Assembly (NCBI GenBank): GCA_964017185.1
Contig: OZ024877.1
Coordinates: 692,501 to 756,500, forward strand
Direction of reading: 5' to 3'
Length of the DNA stretch: 64,000 bases
Origin: Rugalucina vietnamica
Lineage: Eukaryota; Mollusca; Bivalvia; Lucinida; Lucinidae
In this document: positions 35,001 through 45,610 of the stretch, one piece after another
Layout: every line of letters begins with the position of its first letter
Numbering within the stretch: the stretch's first letter is position 1
Program-made: the position numbers and the translations under genes
The notes under the pieces: model-generated
What the model was told of the DNA's origin: nothing
The model's database searches: none
Seen by the model: the letters and a program-made list of their open reading frames with translations, nothing else

Positions 35001-35747
35001 TGTTACTTCCACCATATATGTCCCTCCTTGATCCCGAGTATGACCTCTGATCGAGTGTGCTCGTTCGACTACGAATAGCAGGTAATTCTCTATGTGAATT
35101 GTAAACGCTGGACAAACTACCGAATTCCCAGCAAGCTCCGATGACAGGAAGCGGTGTACTGGTGACTTCGTATACTTCAACGTAGTCAATATCGTTAACA
35201 TATAGCGGCTCGTGTTTTCCAAAATATGGCAGCATTTTCCTTGGACTTTTAGGCGTTACTTGGTTAGAGTTTGGTTCAAAACTGTTTGGTTCGATGTCCA
35301 ACGAAAGTCTTTGATTGTATGAATGAATGGTATCCATTGTCACGACCTGATTAGTGAAATTATCATCAACGTCTTCAGTATCGTGATCGTAAAGCTTCTC
35401 TTGTATCGTTTGATTAACATTATCACAGACAAGTAAGTTTTCAGCAACACAGTCGCGACTTTCAGCTAATGGTTCATCTGGTGTTCTAGATGGTTCAAGT
35501 AAAGGAACGTCACTACTGTATGTAGAAACCGCGTCTTCACTTTCTTCTGGACTTTGTTGAACTGCAATGAGTTTGCCTTTAATTTCCCCATAAAACATAC
35601 TGTCATCTATATGTCCCTGTTCTTCACAGTGATTGGGAGTTTGGACCAGAACATGCCGGTCTGTTTGAAGAACGTGGTCTTCCTTGTCGGTGTTATAAGT
35701 AGAGATTGCTTCGCCATCATTTGCTGTTATTCCTCCAGGTTCAAACA
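28855..35747 (-). CDS. UNC93A: UNC93A-like multi-pass membrane protein
   Basis: Four exons on the minus strand (33946-35747, 32613-32748, 29292-29423, 28855-29096) join in frame with GT-AG borders to give about 770 residues. After a ~290-residue polar N-terminal region come the UNC93/MFS-fold hallmarks: MFGLTNLQSSMNSEGGIGVY near the first membrane segment, further hydrophobic segments, then GIHMVGYSMICFG in exon 2 and GLWGFAEGIWQSQI in exon 3. N-glycosylation-type Asn sites (NGTNDT, NISMTD, NTTS) lie in one loop. Vertebrate UNC93A is poorly understood; UNC93B1 ferries Toll-like receptors and nematode UNC-93 regulates a potassium channel. The true start is upstream: the first visible exon begins at a TTGTTTCAG acceptor. 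UNC93A proteins are usually near 450-600 residues, so the long N-terminus is unusual. Confidence 0.88.
29292..29423 (-). CDS. UNC93A: UNC93A-like, exon 3 of those visible
   Basis: 132 nt between TTTTCAG and AATA|GTATGT. Encodes TNVGCLIWMMAWSP and LLGLWGFAEGIWQSQIN, the conserved UNC93 WGxxDAxWQTQ-like segment. Phase 1 in and out. Confidence 0.87.
29424..32612 (-). other. UNC93A-like intron (3.2 kb)
   Basis: Long AT-rich intron. A 116-codon plus-strand open frame at 30744-31094 has no recognisable domain and is probably chance. No repeat family of this window was recognised in it. Confidence 0.5.
32613..32748 (-). CDS. UNC93A: UNC93A-like, exon 2 of those visible
   Basis: 136 nt bounded by ATTTTAG and TTACCG|GTATGT. 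Encodes AFVTCPLGIHMVGYSMICFG then GAVSSYASGKLIKHTGRI, a signature stretch of UNC93 proteins. Phase 0 in, phase 1 out. Confidence 0.88.
32880..33600 (+). mobile_element. R1 copy, nearly full 3' region
   Basis: From GGCGTCAGACTCTATGATGG to GCCTTCTTGTACC, sense orientation on plus. Shares with 2966-3640 and 47280-47945 the phrases GGGATCTCCATCGTCGGGCA and AAACCGGTTTAAGCCCGCCAG. Lies in the first visible intron of the UNC93A-like gene, antisense to it. 5'-truncated and non-coding. Confidence 0.8.
33946..35747 (-). CDS. UNC93A: UNC93A-like, large exon (N-terminal extension and first TM segments)
   Basis: 1802 nt from TTTGTTTCAG|TG to CTTAAAG|GTATGT (phase 0). The first ~290 codons are acidic and Ser/Thr-rich (e.g. 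EDVDDNFTNQ, SLDIEPNSFEPNS) with no membrane segment; membrane segments start at NNMKNLLVVSTAVTLM. The first codon is split with an unseen upstream exon. Confidence 0.88.
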
Positions 35748-35948
35748 CTGAAACAAACAGAATTACCTGATGAAGAAATCAAAGGCAAAGGGCTGTAACT
35801 AAGGTTGGAAGAACTTGTAGCCCAACCCTTTTCCTTGTAAATTTACATGTTTCAAAGCAATAAAATATGTTAAAATCGATCACACACAGTATCATCTTGT
35901 ACAATACACAATGATGGCATTACCGCCGGTAAAGCCAAGAATTGTCTA

Positions 35949-36934
35949 TGACGGGATACCCTTGGAAGAATACGTTGGTGCAACGTATTAGCGGCATCTG
36001 GAGTGCTATTAATATGCAAATTAGAAACTCAAAATTTTGTGAAGCGAGTAAGTGTAGAGTATATAGCACAGTAAACCACCCTTGGTGAGTGGGCATGCTT
36101 TTCTTCGGCTCACCTTATATTTGGTGGCAGCGGTGGGATAATGACAGTTGCCTTACCCATGTAGTGCCCAGGCCAAGCTCGGGACTAGTCTTCTCAGAGG
36201 GGGAAGTAATGTAGCGGTGTACTATAAATAGATATGCAAATTTCCAACTCGGTAGTTGGTGAAGTTTAGTAGTACTGCATATACAGAGCAGGAAACCATC
36301 CTTGGTGAATGAGCATGCTTTTCCTCCGACGTGATTTAGCTGTGGCTTGGCTCAGCTGCACGTTTCATTTGGTGGCAGCGGTGGGATAATGACAGCCTTC
36401 AGACCGGAATTGCCTTACCCTTGTAGTTCCCAGGCCAAGATTCGGGACTACTCTTTTCAGGGGGGGGGGGGGGCGGGGGCTAATGTAGCGGTGTACTATA
36501 AGTAGATATGCAAATTTCCAACTAGGTAGTTGGTGAAGTTAAGTAGTGCTGCATATACAGCACAGGAAACCATCCTTGGTGGATGAGCATGCTTTTACTC
36601 CGACGTGGTTTAGCTGTGGCTTGGCTCAGCTGCACGTTTCATTTGGTGGCAGCGGTGTGATAATGACAACGTTGCCTTACCAATGTAGTCCCCAGGCCAA
36701 GACTCGGGACGAGTCTTCTCGGAGGGGAAAGTAATGTGACGGGATAGCCACCCTTGTGCAACGTATCACTGGCATCTGGAGTGCTAGTAATATGCAAATT
36801 AAATTAGAAACTAGAAATTTTGTGCAGCGAGTAAGTATAGAGTATATAGCGAAGTAAACCACCATTGGTGGGTGAACATGCTTTTCCACTGACAGGGTTT
36901 GGTTTACCGTGGCTTGGCTCGGCTGTTCGTTACA
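35949..36934 (+). mobile_element. TRIM-like array of short LTR units
   Basis: A fossil of LTR-retrotransposon kin with no coding region. Four short LTR-like units (35949-36118, 36210-36367, 36484-36641, 36737-36934) alternate with three ~90-115 bp internal segments. Each internal segment opens with TTTGGTGGCAGCGGTG, a primer-binding-site-like sequence (tRNA-Leu type is my guess), and ends in a purine-rich tract just before the next LTR. The two inner units are TG...CA, 158 bp, about 95% alike, with TACTATAA near the start. The two outer units are a second, longer subtype. This suggests a miniature element that recombined in tandem or nested within a related one. It is not an intact autonomous element; moderately young. 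Confidence 0.7.
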
Positions 36935-37367
36935 TTTTAATAGGTATTTATATTCAGAAAAAAATATGTATGCCACAATTGGAGCTGTTTTCAATTATCA
37001 ATGGTATGCACAGCCCGTAGGGTAACTGAGACTACCAGCACCCACCACTTTCACATGCAGTATTTGTCCTAGTAATGTACTAATCATAGATGAAAATTTA
37101 TGAAAAAGGACGTCTAAATTTTTGTCATGAAAGCTGGTCCAGTTATCCGAGCCAACAAAATCGAATTAATATATTCTAGAGACAGAATAAAAATATTCAT
37201 CGTTGCGATGAAAGTGTGTAGGCGCCAGGCGCTTAAAAATCAATCGTCACATCGCTAAATATCAAATTAATTATGTCACTGACATGTTTATGTTTGTCGA
37301 CGTAATAAAAATAAATGTTATTGCGTATTTTATGCTTTAAAACAGAAAACCAAAGTTCTTGAATATA
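36935..37367. other. unassigned stretch
   Basis: AT-rich sequence between the LTR array and the mariner-type element. Nothing recognised. Confidence 0.5.
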
Positions 37368-38341
37368 CGAGGGTCAGGATTTAAGTTCGTAGACTTTGGC
37401 TACTGATTGAATATTACAACATTTATCCAATATTTGATGAAACAAAGTCTCCTTGATTCGTGTTTACAATACTTTTTCAATACATATTGCGCAGTGCTCA
37501 TAGAATGGTCTCCATAGCAACCTAGGTTTCGTTACCCGGGGCACGTTGATTTTTTAACAATTCTGAAGTTATGTGGCATTGCAGAACACACCAATAATTA
37601 TCATATTGTACACCTAAACTTGAGCTAAATTAGTCTAAGGCATTGTAGTATCATGCTGTTATCTCAGTTTAAATTTCTAAGCATTATGTCAACGACTTAT
37701 ATGTGTGGCCAGTCGCGCTGTTTGGAAAAGAAAAATGGCATTAACAGGCAACGTCGAAACAACAGCATTGATCAAATCTTATGTTTGATTAGCCAAATAA
37801 CCCACAGAAACATTCAAAATAATAAAGATGTGTTGTACAGTTGTGGAATAGATCGTGCACTGGTATTTAAATGGTATGTGAGATTTCAGAAGGACGTACT
37901 TGAATGAGAAATGCACTCGTCTACAAATAGTCCTCAAATGCTATGGCCAACTTTCTTGATTTAAAACACTGATAATTATGCATGATATGCACAGAAAGTT
38001 ATGTATAAGAGCTACATCTGATGATCGCAGTATTTCCACAGTAATAATTAAAAAATCCCTGAAAGAAATCTTGCAAATAAGTAAAGGTATGGCTTGTTGT
38101 TTGGTTCCAAACAAGGTGTTTTAATGTTGACACACTTATTGAAATTCGACTTAGTTTCGACGTCAGAATTACCAGGACGTGCCCTGGGTGATGAAAGGTC
38201 ATTGTGTTTAATTCATTGTTGTGTGAATACCGTATACGATAGGTAAAAGAATGTATTTTCAGATTATAGCATTTCAATTTCTGTTTGACAGACATCTGAT
38301 CTTTTACAAAGAAAGTCTACGAACTTGAATCCCAACCAACG
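37368..38341 (+). mobile_element. mariner-type element, 974 bp, TA flanked
   Basis: The ends are inverted: AAGTTCGTAGACTTT near 37385 and its complement AAAGTCTACGAACTT near 38312. The outermost bases are CGAGGGTC... and ...CCAACCAACG, each flanked by TA. An internal open frame (37653-37907) ends VFKWYVRFQKDVLE, like the HTH end (VFEWFKRFKEGRE) of mariner transposases, so transcription of the ancestor was on plus. No DDE domain was seen, so it is a deletion derivative. Confidence 0.7.
37653..37907 (+). pseudogene. mariner transposase N-terminal remnant
   Basis: 84-codon frame with CLISQITHRNIQNNKDVLYS and ALVFKWYVRFQKDVLE. The second phrase resembles the recognition helix end of the mariner HTH. 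The catalytic half is absent within the element bounds. Confidence 0.5.
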
Positions 38342-38343
38342 TA

Positions 38344-40406
38344 TGTTTGAATCATTTTAATCACGAATATAGTTGAGGGCAGGGGTCTCCTTTTTGGATA
38401 AAAATCCAAAATAACCCTAGGTCAAACCTTGGTAAATTGGCATTTTAAAATTATTTTAAGAAGCCTCGGTATTTGTTAAACATAAATAAAGAGCAGATTT
38501 TCATTTGACTTGGTTCGTTGTATAAATCAGCTGTATTATTATTGATCGTTATTCCTTCGGCAATTCAGCATCAATAGACTAACCATAATAAAGTCTGTCT
38601 TTCAGGTATATGGCAGAGTTCTATGTCCAGACCTCAAGAGTCGGCAAAACTATGGCGCTTTAATGCAAATACAGACAATACTAGTAATCAGATCGTAGTT
38701 CAGCGAGCGCATTCGGACAAACTGATCAATATTTTCATTGTTCACGTAGGTTCATTCGTTCTCTCCGTCTTAATCATGTCTCAGTTCCTTTGAACTGCTT
38801 TGTTGCCATACGATATCGATTTTGCTGGAAGTAACGACGGTGACACTGCTTATGTTAGAGGCTTTACAACGCAGAAGATATTTTCATGTCTGCTGGGTGA
38901 TAATTATATTATCGACGTGCGTGACGTAAAGGGAAATTGTATTGTTTTGTTTTGTTGTTTCTTTAACGCTTGCGTATTATACATTCTATGGTAATGCTCT
39001 CAGCTTCGATTGAGTGAATCTAACACATAAGAATGACATCTCATGTCCTGCACTTTACACCGAAAACATCTGAATAGGAATAGGCCTTCAAATGGTAAAT
39101 AGGTTAATGTGATGCAAAGATGCGAACCGGACTACGCCCTTCCTATAACAACCTATAGACTTAAACACAGTGTTAGGGTTTTACAAATACATCACGTCCA
39201 AATATTGGAACAAGTCATGCCTTAATCGGTCATTGTTTTATCCTGACCGAATCAAAGTATAACATCAAAGTTCAAGTTCATACAAATAGTACATTAGTCA
39301 TACTATAATAGTTATTGTCTACGCGCCAGCGCGTAGACTACTCTAAGGTTTGAGATTGACCTACTTACAAGATAACTCATACACCTCACTACAACTGCAA
39401 CTGCACGTTTGAGTCTAGTGGCTTGACCATCGTGTTAGTAGGATTCCGGGTCGTTTCGCCAAGGACCGTGTAAACACCTCCAAACACCCATGCAAACCTC
39501 CCTTTGGTTGGTAACATTTGTACCAATGGTGCAGTGGGTACCAAAAATGGGGCAAATCGTTAAATTCGTGAAACTGGTGCATGATTGCATTCTATCTAAG
39601 TAACAACGGAATGAAATGAACCGACGGTATTGTGACTAGTCTATGAAAGCTTTGACCGCGCGCCACCTGCCATGTTCTATCCAAGCCACAACGGAATGAA
39701 ATGAACCGACAGTATTGTGACGGTCGATTGTCAGGTATGAATGCTTTCACCGCGCAGCGTTTTATTTCTGTTCAGTCAAATGCACCACGATGAAATGGGA
39801 GTACGGTCAGATTTTTGGACATTCTAGTTTATATATGCGAAGCGTAGACCAAGCTTTTTGTTAAAGCTTATACTTGTAGTAGTTTAGTTGTTAGATTACA
39901 CATCTTTAAAGGAAGTTTATTATCGTTAAGGAAAAATAGTCCCCACTATCAATTTTAAGCTATTTAATTGATACTAGGTCACACCTGTCATCTTCCATAT
40001 TAAGTTCCCTATTTTCACTGTGCCTCGATATCTGCATACCCTATTATACTTATCTCCACATTAAGGACGCGATGACAGCTGTTATATATAGCGACAGAAG
40101 AGTTGTTAGATAATTTATTGCACTTTCAACGTTGTATTAATACTACGTACAAGAACTATTTCTCTAGGTCCCATGACAGTATGAGCGTTTTCAAAGTATT
40201 TTAAACATGCAAATCAGGATGCGCAGCATGTTCGTGAAAACGGGATTTGAAATGATTATTTGCTGGACCCCCTCCTGCAACCAACCCTGAGAAAAACGCT
40301 CTGGGCCCGCTTAATATGTTAAAAACATTCCAATGTACATTACACAGAAAGAATAACAGAAACAACAATACATTGAAATACTCATATAATAAGGAGAATC
40401 ATCATT
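38344..40406. other. unassigned 2 kb stretch with a ~90 bp duplication
   Basis: No gene recognised. At 39590-39660 and 39675-39760 a ~90 bp segment is repeated (ACAACGGAATGAAATGAACC, CGGTATTGTGAC / CAGTATTGTGAC, GCTTT.ACCGCGC). A short perfect palindrome (CTACGCGCCAGCGCGTAG) lies near 39330. Confidence 0.6.
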
Positions 40407-40714
40407 CATTACGAAAACACGCTCATGCAATAAAAAGAGATTTTTTCAACTGAAAAATTGAAAATTTTACTAGAAAAAAAAAAAAACAAAAAAAAAAAAA
40501 AAAAACAAACAAACAAAAACAATTATAATTTTAATATTTTTGCTCAAAACATAAATTGTGGGTACACGTTAGAACCGCCTGGGCGAGGCGGTTCTAACGA
40601 GTACCAACAATCTATAATTTTGGAGACAAATAGGTATACCCCTGCATACCCCAGTTTTGCTATATAAAAGTGGGGTTCAAGGGGGTGTCATTACACGGAC
40701 ATGTTTTCGTGATG
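40407..40714. mobile_element. palindromic MITE M1 copy with expanded poly-A
   Basis: CATTACGAAAACACGCTCATG to GGACATGTTTTCGTGATG. The centre is GTTAGAACCGCCTGGGCGAGG and its complement. An A-rich insertion/expansion at 40474-40520 makes it longer (308 bp) than the other copies. Confidence 0.85.
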
Positions 40715-41020
40715 TACTGTTAATGAGTTTCTAATATATGGATTCATCTTGATTCTGAATCTACCAACAGATGCCGCTTGCTACATGTACTTCTTACCTG
40801 ACTGCCTGTTTTTCTCCATTTTAATAAATCATCAACTAATCTGAAAACGGCGTATTTTTCACAACGCAATATTAATGAACTACGATATTTTCATTTTAAA
40901 CACAAAACCAGATTGAAACTTCTCATTCGGATATCACCGGTTCAGACCAGCTGGTTAAGATCGATCGAAGGCCAATGGTCTGTTGGGGTCATTCAACAAT
41001 TTTCTGTACTGAAAATTACG

Positions 41021-41274
41021 CATTACGAAATGAACAACAATATTTTTCTGTTAGTTTCATATATTTTTTTTATTATTATTTTCTACATTTTTGCTCAAAA
41101 CTATGATTGCGGGTACACGTCAGAACCGCCTCACCGAGGCGACCTAGGCGGTTCTAACGAATACCCACAATCTATTGTTTGGAACTTAATAAAAGAAATA
41201 ATAAGTTACCGTTGTAAACCCGTTTTACTGCATACAAGTGGGGTTTAAGGGGGTATATATTTCACGGACTTGTT
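41021..41274. mobile_element. palindromic MITE M1 copy, divergent
   Basis: Starts CATTACGAAA. The centre is CAGAACCGCCTCACCGAGGC, then GGCGGTTCTAACGA. It ends GGGGGTATATATTTCACGG. More decayed than its neighbours. Confidence 0.7.
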
Positions 41275-41458
41275 AGGATTAGGTTTCATGAAAAAAGGTA
41301 AACGATAGTTCACTGTCGAAAAACAAACAATAGTAAACGATGACTTCACGAGGGCCACCAAACAATAACAACAAACGATGATTTCAATAGAAAAACAATT
41401 TTGGCACTCTTTACTTGGGGTTACAAAACAATATTAGTTGAAATTGCAGTACATTTAT

Positions 41459-42595
41459 CATGCTTATGGATGCTTTTCAGGACAGTGACACTGGTTTTCC
41501 AATCAGGTACCGTTTTGATGGCAACATATTCAACCTCAGAAGGTTGCAAGCCAAAACTAAGGTCCAGACTGATGTGCTAGATGAGCTCCTCTATGCAGAT
41601 GATATGGATAAGAATGCCAACACAGAGGCAAAAATGCAAAGAGCCATGGATCAAGTCTCACAGTCATGTGATAACTATGATCTCACAATCAGCACAAAAA
41701 AGACAGAGGTTGTACACCAACCAGCCCCCGGAAAACCATATAATGAACCAACCATCACTGTGAATGGGCAAAAACTGAAAGTTGTTGACAAGTTCACCTA
41801 CCTGGGAAGCACTCTCTCCAGAGCAGTGCATATTGATGATGAGATCACTGCCAGAATTGCAAAAGCTAGTGTGGCATTCGGAAGACTCCGTGCAAATGTC
41901 TGGGAGCGAAATGGAATCAAGCTTGACACCAAGCTGAAAGTCTACAAGGCTGTGGTACTGCCAACCCTCTTGTATGCATGTGAGACCTGGACAGTATACC
42001 AACGCCATGCAAAGAGACTTAACCATTTCCACTTAAGCTGTTTGAGAAAGTTGTTAAAAATCAAGTGGCAGGACAAGATTCCAGACACAGAGGTCCTGAG
42101 GAAAGCAGGGATGCAAAGCATGCATACAGTCTTAAAGCTAGCACAGCTAAGATGGACTGGCCATGTTATAAGAATGCCTGATGCGCGACTTCCAAAGAAA
42201 GTTTTCTATGGAGAACTACAGGAAGGAAAGCGCTCTCAAGGTGGCCAGAAGAAACGCTACAAAGACACCCTCAAAGCCTCTCTGAAGGATTTCGAAATAC
42301 CAATGGGGTCCTGGGAACAGACTGCACAGGAGCGATCAAAGTGGCGAGGTCTCATCAACAAAGGAGCAGCTCTCTATGAAAAGAAGAGAATCTGTGAAGC
42401 TGAAAGAAAGCGAAGAGAGCGCAAAGCCAAAACAAATGTGCCACCAGCAGACTCTATGACATTGACTTGCTCTACTTGCAACCGACAGTTTAGAGCCAGA
42501 ATTGGCCTAGTCAGCCATCAAAGAACTCACCAACACACATCAGCACAATTCAAGAAATAATGATGGTCTTTCTCATTAGTGAGAGACGAACTATC
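41459..42595 (+). mobile_element. LINE copy 2, 5'-truncated, 8-bp target duplication
   Basis: 1137 bp of the same LINE as 4691-7898, beginning in the RT domain just before LMDAFQDSDTGFP. The flanks are direct repeats ACATTTAT (41451-41458 and 42596-42603), and there is no poly-A tail. The coding frame is intact through YADD and the C2H2 finger to the stop at about 42558-42560. Differences from copy 1 are few, so both insertions are recent. It fixes the true 3' end of the family at ...ACGAACTATC. Confidence 0.92.
41460..42560 (+). pseudogene. LINE RT C-terminal half and C2H2 finger, open frame
   Basis: 366 codons: RT from LMDAFQDSDTGFPIRYRF through ELLYADDMD, the thumb region (VVLPTLLYACETWTVYQRH, LAQLRWTGHVIRMPDARLPK) and the C-terminal finger [21 protein letters not shown] (C-x2-C-x12-H-x3-H type). 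It lacks the endonuclease and most RT motifs, so it cannot move by itself. Confidence 0.88.
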
Positions 42596-42603
42596 ACATT
42601 TAT

Positions 42604-42961
42604 CTGCGTGGCTATCGTCGACAGTGTATAAAGGATCGCTGATGAGGGTTCAGTATAAACAAAATGATAGTTCACTTTCGGGGAATCAATTAACAACATG
42701 CTGGGAAAACAATCGACTGTTTTAAAACTGTTCGGAAATGAATTTCATAAAGTTCCCTGATGCTTGTTTTTACAAATATCTGGCAACTGTTTTATCGACC
42801 CTCTTTTCCATTATATATAATCAATGACTTCAGTCTGCGGTTTAAGATTTCCTGTATTTCTATTTAAAGACACAAAGAAAACATCCTCGATGTTGCAATG
42901 AATCGATAGCGAAAACATGCAATTAGTTCATGATAAACTAGGAGTGCCTACATCATACAAA
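42604..42961. other. unassigned stretch
   Basis: Flank of LINE copy 2. Nothing recognised. Confidence 0.5.
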
Positions 42962-43198
42962 TGAGCCGTCTCGTGGGAAAACCAACAATGTGGTTTCCGA
43001 ACAGGTCCGACACAAACCGGTCTGTACAAGCACAGAAAAGAGCTAGAAGCTTGAAATTTCGGATTTAAGTAGAAGAGGAATTGTACTATCCGAGTAGCGA
43101 AAACAAAGGCGCTGATCAGCTTCGCGGTTACCGCGAAGCTGATCTGCGTCTTTGTTTTCGCCTATGCAGATTGTTGGTTTTCCCATGGGGTGGCTCAT
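42962..43198. mobile_element. MITE family M2 copy, full length
   Basis: Inverted ends TGAGCCGTCTCGTGGG and CCCATGGGGTGGCTCA, 237 bp. The centre is a strong hairpin (GATCAGCTTCGCGG / CCGCGAAGCTGATC). Non-coding. Confidence 0.85.
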
Positions 43199-43589
43199 TT
43201 CATGATAAACTAATGGTGTGCATGTTGCCTAACTTACATCATACAAATACTAATTACTCTACATCTAGTTGCGAGAAAATCCGCTTATTCAGGGTTCACA
43301 ATCTTGATCGACAAAAAAAATGCACAACCAGAGTAAACTAGAAAAATAATTTATATCTTTTTATAATTATCTCTGCAGGAAAGTGAAATGCCAATGAGCT
43401 TACGCGGGTGTGCAATGCAAATGAGCTTGCGCAGGTGTGCAGTGTGATCCGTACTCTCAGAACGCATGTTTTAGACGCGACATACATGTATGTATTTGAT
43501 AATGAATGGTATCAAAAGTTCAGTATGCCAGCTTTGATTCTTTCTTCGAGCAGTTGAAATGCTTGTCTATTAGTATTAATTAAAAAGGT

Positions 43590-43940
43590 ACAAAAGGTAC
43601 AAGTATGCGATGATCAGAAAAAGGCGCCATCAGAAACACACTCCAAATACCGAGGTTGGCAAAAAACTAAATTGACAATAAGAAAACATATCGTAAGCCG
43701 AATGAGCAGCTACATGTATTTCACAATACGTAGGCGGCCACGCGGTAACCCGAGCTTAACTAAAACTGAAAATGTACATAAGGTTCAAACAGCACAAAAA
43801 TTCGACTCCAAAATACAAAACAAATAGAACCACAACAGAAGCATCAACATGGAACGATCAGTGATATAAAATTACGGGGGGGGGGGCTTTAATCGATTTT
43901 ACAGAGCTCTAACCTCACCAGTGCTTCGCAACATTTACAT
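43590..43940 (-). repeat. R1 fragment
   Basis: GGTACAAGTATGCGATGATC, CGTAAGCCGAATGAGCAGC and TGGAACGATCAGTGATATAA match the R1 3' end, antisense on plus. It stops where an M2 MITE begins. Confidence 0.75.
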
Positions 43941-43941
43941 T

Positions 43942-44101
43942 TGATCCGCCTCATGGGAAAACCAACAATCTGCATAGGCGGAAACAAAGGCGCAGATCAG
44001 CTTCGCAGTTACTTTGTTTTCGCTACTCGGATAGTACAGTTCCTCTTCTACTTCGCACCTGGTCGGAAACCACATTGTTGAATTTCCCACGAGGCGGCTC
44101 A
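43942..44101. mobile_element. MITE family M2 copy, shortened
   Basis: TGATCCGCCTCATGGGAAAA to TTTCCCACGAGGCGGCTCA, inverted relative to the copy at 42962. Contains GCGCAGATCAGCTTCGCAG but lacks part of the interior. Confidence 0.8.
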
Positions 44102-45610
44102 TTTAGTTAGTTGATGTTCACCTCGAGGACCGAACAACTACACTGAAAAAAAGTTATAAGAGGCCACCTCATATTTTTCTTCTAGTTCAGAAAGTAAATT
44201 ACGATCAATTAAAATTCATGATCAAATTAATAAACCAATGTCTAACAGTGGCTCTGAGAGTGTCTGCATTCCAAAATGCGTGATATGTCTCACGCAGTCG
44301 AAGCATGAGTAAAGGTACCCTCTTTTCGAAAATCACACTTTATTATCATCAAATTAAATGTCATATTATGACGTTGTGTTTTTCATTTTAATTTATTTGA
44401 AAGTGCTACTGACTACCATGATGCAAGATAAAATTAAGTCAGATGTGTTGCTGCAATAAGAATCTTCGTTTCTGTTTTGTACATGCAAGAAGACAGCAAC
44501 ATGAATAACATGAATTCAGCTTTTTGTATGCAATTTGCATACAAACTTGGTTCATCTCTGGTTGCATTATTATCAGCAGTATGGAATTGAAATTTTCAGC
44601 GAGTATTAAGGTATAATACTAGACTCTTTTAAACTTTGAAAATTAAAAAAATCGTCCATAAATTTTGTTATTTTGTCCGTTAAAAATTGGCATTGAAACC
44701 GGAAGTGTGCGTCAGCCGTGACCTGTTTGTCCTCGAAAATAGTCTAAAATAGCTCACTCGGGTTATATCTCTCATTTTCAGGCTTCATCAAGTGAATTTA
44801 ATAGCGATTAACATGTTTAAGAGGCACATTTATGATTTTTTCAAAAAATCTCAAAATTAGCGATTTTTAAAAATGCACAGAAAGTCTACCAGTAGAGAAA
44901 ATTCGAATGTTTGATGTTTTTCCAAGCCGGAAGGACCCCTTTGATGACACCCGCTCATAATTTCAATCAATGTTGTGCTTTATCAAATTTTTTATTCAAA
45001 AACATTGATTTTTGCATTTTTACTCCAAAATCGCGTTTAGTGAAAGAAAATTATTTTTGAACACTTTGGAACTTTACTTACTTGAAAGACACGTCTTTAG
45101 ACTAAAAATCGTGCAATTTTGAACATGGCTTAGTTACAAAGAATGAGTTTGAAAAGTGGCCTCTTATAACTTTTTTTCAGTGTAATTAAATGTTGTGAAT
45201 CACTGCAGAAGATGAGGGTGAGGTTAGGGCCCTGTAAAACCGATTTTGCCCCCCCCCCCCAACATACACACACCTGTAATTTTATGTTACTGATCGTTTC
45301 AAGGCACTACTTTTGTTTTGATCATATTTGTTTTGTGTTATGGAGTCGAAGTTTTGTGCTGTTTGAACCTTATGTACGTTTTTATAGTTTTAGTTAAGTT
45401 CGGGTAACCGCGTGGTTGCCTATTGTGCTATTTGAACCTGATGTACGTTTTTATAGTTTTAGTTAAGTTCGGGTAACCGCGTAGTTGCCTATTGGGAAAT
45501 AGCTGCTCACTCGGCTTACGATATGTTTTCTAAGAAAATACCTAATTGTCAATTTAGTTTTCCCACCTCGATTTTTGGAGTGGGGATTGCGTTCATTGCC
45601 TACTTGTACC
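44102..45610 (+). mobile_element. R1 copy (sense) interrupted by a TIR element
   Basis: TTCACCTCGAGGACCGAACAACTA at 44118-44140 continues after the inserted element as ATTAAATGTTGTGAATCACTG and then the usual R1 3' region to ATTGCCTACTTGTACC. A short direct duplication (TTTGAACCTTATGTACG / TTTGAACCTGATGTACG) lies at 45360-45490. Confidence 0.8.
44141..45182. mobile_element. 1.04 kb TIR element, TA target duplication
   Basis: Perfect inverted ends: CACTGAAAAAAAGTTATAAG... at 44141 and ...CTTATAACTTTTTTTCAGTG ending at 45182 (27 matching bases). TA stands on both sides. Removing the element and one TA restores continuous R1 sequence, so the borders are certain. No coding frame is seen; it is non-autonomous. 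The TA target fits the Tc1/mariner superfamily. Confidence 0.9.
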
